Part shown: positions 61,176 through 64,000 of the stretch, piece by piece | How positions within the stretch are numbered: the first letter of the stretch is position 1 | Layout: the number at the start of each line of letters is the position of its first letter | Assembly (NCBI GenBank): GCA_001829785.1 | Contig: MICF01000007.1 | Coordinates: 124,001 to 188,000, forward strand | Origin: Sulfurimonas sp. RIFOXYD12_FULL_33_39 | Lineage (GTDB): Bacteria; Campylobacterota; Campylobacteria; Campylobacterales; Sulfurimonadaceae | Direction of reading: 5' to 3' | Length of the DNA: 64,000 nt | The notes under the pieces: generated by a model | Told to the model about the DNA's origin: nothing | Databases searched by the model: none | The model's input: only the letters and a program-made list of their open reading frames with translations | Position numbers and translations under genes: made by a program

Positions 61176-63365
61176 TTGAAAGATACTTTGTTTATAATAA
61201 GCTTTGGTTTACTAACCTATTTTGGATTTGCAACGATTTTCGGTGATACTGCCTTGATGGGTCGTTATGGTGCTATCTTTGCTAAGTATAATCATCAATA
61301 TTTTGGTTACATTTCGTATGCATATATATTTCTCTCTTTAATTCCACTCTATATTTTTTATAAAAATAGTGCTTTAAATACAAGAAAATTTGAGTTAGCT
61401 ATAACATCTTTTTTGATTTTGTTCTCTTTATTATTAGCTCAAGCTTTAGTGGTAAATGACAAACTAAGAGGAGAAATAGGCGGAAGTTTTGTAGATTTTT
61501 TATCCCCATACATCGGTTCATTCGGGCTTTGGATATTTTGGTTGATTATAACGCTGGTTTCAATAGTTATAATTATTGATAAGAGTGCCCATGAAGTGCT
61601 TGATATATTTTTTGGAAATTTAAAAAAAAATTTATTAAAAAATAAAAACTCTTCAAAAGAAAGTTCAAAAATATTTACAAAAAATAGAAATGTTAAATAT
61701 ACACAAAATCAGAAACAGATAAAAGAAGAGTATTTAGAACCAATTACAGAACCGCTATTAGAAGAGTTTGAAAGTGAAATAGACAAACCTGCTTTTTTAA
61801 GAAAAGAGAATATAAGCGAAATAGTAGAATCTCAGCCGGAAGTTAAACATAATATTTTAAACCTTGTTTCAGATATAAAAGAGCAAAAAAACGCAATAGT
61901 AGTTGACGAACTTGAGGAGAATGCAAAACTGCTTGCTTCAATAGAAAAGGGAGAAGTTGAAAAACCTAAAAACTTTAAACTGCCATCAGTAGAATTTTTA
62001 CAAAAACCAAACAATAAAGCGCATAGTGTAGATGAAAGTGAGTTGGATGACAAGATAAAATTTCTAATAGAAAAACTTGCACACTTTAAAATCGAGGGTG
62101 ATGTTGTAAGAACTTATGCTGGACCAGTTGTTTCGACTTTTGAATTTAAACCTGCCGCAAATGTAAAAGTTTCAAGAATTTTAAATCTTCAAGATGACTT
62201 AGCAATGGCTCTAAGTGCTGAGACTATCCGTATCCAAGCGCCTATTCCCGGAAAAGATGTTGTAGGAATTGAGATACCAAATGAAAAAATTGATACTATT
62301 TATCTAAGAGAACTGCTTGATAGCAAGATTTTTAAAGAGTCATCTTCTCCGCTTACAATAGTTTTAGGTAAAGATATAGTCGGAAAACCGTTTATAACAG
62401 ATCTTAAAAAACTTCCTCACCTTTTAATAGCAGGAACGACAGGAAGCGGTAAAAGTGTCGGCATAAATGCTATGATACTCTCTCTTTTATATAAAAACTC
62501 ACCTGATCAGCTTAGACTTCTTATGATAGACCCAAAGATGTTAGAATTTTCAATATACAATGACATCCCTCATCTTTTAACTCCGGTAATTACAAAAGCA
62601 AAACAGGCTATTGTAGCACTAAATAACATGGTATATGAGATGGAGAGACGCTACTCATTGATGAGCGAGAATAGAACAAAAAATATAGAGAGCTACAACG
62701 AAAAAGTTAAACGTGAAGGTGGTGAGCATCTCCCATATATAGTAGTTATAATAGATGAGTTAGCAGACTTAATGATGACAAGCGGAAAAGATGTAGAGTA
62801 CTCTATTGCTAGACTTGCACAGATGGCTAGAGCTTCAGGAATTCATCTTGTCGTAGCGACTCAAAGACCTTCTGTTGATGTTGTAACGGGACTAATTAAA
62901 GCAAATCTTCCGTCTCGTATATCATACAGAGTAGGGCAGAAAGTTGATAGCAAAATTATTCTTGACCAACAAGGAGCAGAGTCGTTATTAGGCAAAGGCG
63001 ACATGTTGTTTACACCTCCGGGTTCAACCGGACTTGTTCGTCTTCATGCACCGTGGAGTACTGAAGAAGAGATAGAAAAAATCGTTGATTTTATAAAATT
63101 ACAAAGAATGCCAAACTATGATAAACGGTTTTTGATAGAAGATAGCGAAAATAATTCTGCATCATCAAGCGAAAGTTATGAAGAGCTTGACCCTCTTTTT
63201 GATGAAGCAAAAAATGTTATCTTAAGCGATAGAAAGACTTCAATATCTTATCTTCAAAGAAAACTTCAAATTGGCTATAACAAATCTGCAAGATTGATTG
63301 AACAGTTAGAGGGAGAGGGCATCTTATCTGCACCAAACTCTAAGGGAATTCGTGAAATTTTATAA
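61176..63365 (+). CDS. ftsK: DNA translocase FtsK
   Basis: A 729-residue protein. Four hydrophobic N-terminal segments (about 5-25, 45-63, 70-90, 110-135) precede a Lys/Glu-rich linker (about 150-290). The motor follows, with Walker A AGTTGSGKSVGINA near residue 423, MIDPKMLEFSIYNDIPHL, VVIIDELADLMM, and ATQRPSVDVVTGLIKANLPSR. A C-terminal winged-helix gamma domain (about 665-729, TSISYLQRKLQIGYNKSARLIE) should read polar DNA motifs. It segregates chromosome termini at the septum. The linker is short compared with E. coli. The TTG start follows AAGGAAA. It overlaps the next gene by one base. Confidence 0.95.
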   Translation: MKDTLFIISFGLLTYFGFATIFGDTALMGRYGAIFAKYNHQYFGYISYAYIFLSLIPLYIFYKNSALNTRKFELAITSFLILFSLLLAQALVVNDKLRGEIGGSFVDFLSPYIGSFGLWIFWLIITLVSIVIIIDKSAHEVLDIFFGNLKKNLLKNKNSSKESSKIFTKNRNVKYTQNQKQIKEEYLEPITEPLLEEFESEIDKPAFLRKENISEIVESQPEVKHNILNLVSDIKEQKNAIVVDELEENAKLLASIEKGEVEKPKNFKLPSVEFLQKPNNKAHSVDESELDDKIKFLIEKLAHFKIEGDVVRTYAGPVVSTFEFKPAANVKVSRILNLQDDLAMALSAETIRIQAPIPGKDVVGIEIPNEKIDTIYLRELLDSKIFKESSSPLTIVLGKDIVGKPFITDLKKLPHLLIAGTTGSGKSVGINAMILSLLYKNSPDQLRLLMIDPKMLEFSIYNDIPHLLTPVITKAKQAIVALNNMVYEMERRYSLMSENRTKNIESYNEKVKREGGEHLPYIVVIIDELADLMMTSGKDVEYSIARLAQMARASGIHLVVATQRPSVDVVTGLIKANLPSRISYRVGQKVDSKIILDQQGAESLLGKGDMLFTPPGSTGLVRLHAPWSTEEEIEKIVDFIKLQRMPNYDKRFLIEDSENNSASSSESYEELDPLFDEAKNVILSDRKTSISYLQRKLQIGYNKSARLIEQLEGEGILSAPNSKGIREIL

Positions 63366-63757
63366 TGAGTAAACCTAATCTCATCTTTACAAAATATAAA
63401 AACTCATTTAGTGTATATGTGAAAAATTTGGAGTTATTGTCAGTTGAGCAGATACAGATTATAGAATCTTTTGTAAGTACGCGAAAAGGAGTTTTTGATT
63501 TTAACTCATACACGTTTGTTATTCAAAAAAGATTAGAATTTAATGAATTCGTCGCACTGATAGAAAAAAGTTCAATTGATGCTAAATGTGAAGAGAATAT
63601 TCCAAAAATTGAGCAAAAATCAAAAGTAGAGTTTGGAAAATATAAAGGAATGTACTATTGTGACATTCCGGACTCATATCTTTTGTGGTTAAAAAGTAAC
63701 TATTTAGGAAAAGATAGAGATATTATAGACTTAGAATTAAATTTTAGAGCCTTGTAG
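63365..63757 (+). CDS. Unknown protein with C-terminal DUF3820-like domain
   Basis: A 130-residue protein. The C-terminal 40 residues (FGKYKGMYYCDIPDSYLLWL) resemble the DUF3820 family also found at the end of some exonucleases. The N-terminal 85 residues are not recognised. It starts at TAATG on the ftsK stop, so it is translationally coupled to ftsK. A DNA-related role is suggested by domain and position only. Confidence 0.7.
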   Translation: MSKPNLIFTKYKNSFSVYVKNLELLSVEQIQIIESFVSTRKGVFDFNSYTFVIQKRLEFNEFVALIEKSSIDAKCEENIPKIEQKSKVEFGKYKGMYYCDIPDSYLLWLKSNYLGKDRDIIDLELNFRAL

Positions 63758-63830
63758 TGTTACTAAAATAAACATATTTTAAATAAAATCACTTGCCAAT
63801 GTTTACTTTGGTAACACATAGCTTTTACTG

Positions 63831-63859
63831 TTTACATATTTAGTTATAATCCCTATACT
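63831..63859 (+). promoter_or_regulatory. Promoter of acnB
   Basis: TTTACA (63831-63836) and TATACT (63854-63859) are separated by exactly 17 bp, 23 bases before the ATG. A second TATAAT at 63845-63850 could be an alternative -10 element. AGGAA at 63872-63876 is the ribosome binding site. Confidence 0.6.
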
Positions 63860-63881
63860 AAATTTATAAACAGGAATGACA

Positions 63882-64000
63882 ATGGCATTTTTAGAAGAGT
63901 ATAAAAAGCATATTTCAGAGAGAGAGGCACTCGGCGTACCGCCGCTTCCGCTTTCGGCTGAACAAACTGCGCAGGTAATTGAATTGATTAAAAGCGATTG
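63882..64000 (+). CDS. acnB: Aconitate hydratase B, 3'-truncated by window end
   Basis: The first 39 or so codons are visible. They begin MAFLEEYKKHISEREALGV and continue with PPLPLSAEQTAQVIELI, closely matching the AcnB N-terminus (E. coli: LEEYRKHVAERAAEGI, from memory). AcnB interconverts citrate and isocitrate; Campylobacterota run a reductive or oxidative TCA cycle with it. The Fe-S and catalytic parts lie beyond the window. Confidence 0.85.
   Translation, partial: MAFLEEYKKHISEREALGVPPLPLSAEQTAQVIELIKSD

Noticed and set aside
1-64000. CRISPR array, prophage or complete insertion sequence
   Set aside because: No regularly spaced repeats, no cas genes, no intact transposase or integrase and no phage structural genes were seen. 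The only long repeat found is the 118-bp nitroreductase pair.

Overview
The window reads as the chromosome of a Campylobacterota (formerly Epsilonproteobacteria) bacterium, most likely Sulfurimonas or a close relative. The DNA is AT-rich. The gene blocks are typical of the group: a carboxyspermidine-type polyamine pair, tsaE-lptB-rpoN, CoA-binding protein-ilvA, ilvB-ilvN-lpxD, aspB-cysE-speA-hisS, tmk-coaD-ubiX-flgA and flgL-ftsK. Several of these orders match Campylobacter jejuni as I remember it. The genus is an inference from family content; no search was run.

Layout. 1-3.6 kb: polyamine genes (carboxynorspermidine dehydrogenase, cut by the window start, and nspC) with an HDOD protein between them, then a methyltransferase. 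3.6-6 kb (minus): a chemotaxis receptor with a CxxCH motif in its sensor domain, and recO. 6.1-12 kb: gltB-gltD. 12.0-12.6 kb: a gene graveyard with an unidentified coding remnant, a 5' fragment of a nitroreductase gene that still has its promoter and ribosome binding site, and a broken YchJ-like gene. 12.6-18.3 kb: a signalling module (HD-GYP response regulator, FIST sensor, hybrid histidine kinase) whose last gene overlaps an intact nitroreductase. A 118-bp direct repeat of the nitroreductase 5' end flanks the module. 18.2-24 kb: endonuclease/phosphatase-family protein, cardiolipin synthase, Mn-dependent pyrophosphatase, and a CxxCH-containing GGDEF/EAL protein. 24-30.7 kb: YgiQ, then the S4-trpD-tsaE-lptB-rpoN-TIGR02757 run and dgkA. 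30.8-38 kb: CoA-binding protein, ilvA, a WD40 protein, ilvB, ilvN, lpxD and a small unknown. 38-48.7 kb: mostly minus-strand housekeeping genes, broken by a membrane-anchored glutamate-synthase-like protein and by sodB plus an HPP protein. 48.8-58.6 kb: an accessory-looking minus-strand run of TonB-dependent receptor, ExbB, ExbD, TauE/SafE protein, two membrane polyferredoxins, a 2-hydroxyacyl-CoA-dehydratase/double-cubane-type protein with its ATP-dependent activator, and TonB. 58.8-64 kb: tRNA-Leu(CAA), flgL (with a sigma-54 promoter), ftsK, a DUF3820-like protein and the start of acnB.

How the genes fit together. Most of the window is core metabolism: glutamate, branched-chain amino acid, cysteine and polyamine synthesis, lipid A and LPS transport, and flagellar assembly. 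Two blocks look acquired or specialised. The first is the FIST signalling module with its flanking repeat. The second is the 48.8-58.6 kb locus, which couples outer-membrane energised uptake to membrane Fe-S electron carriers and an ATP-driven low-potential Fe-S reductase pair. That locus is the best candidate for an undescribed system; its substrate cannot be read from sequence. The palindrome ACATGT is also strikingly common throughout (about 65 sites by hand count).
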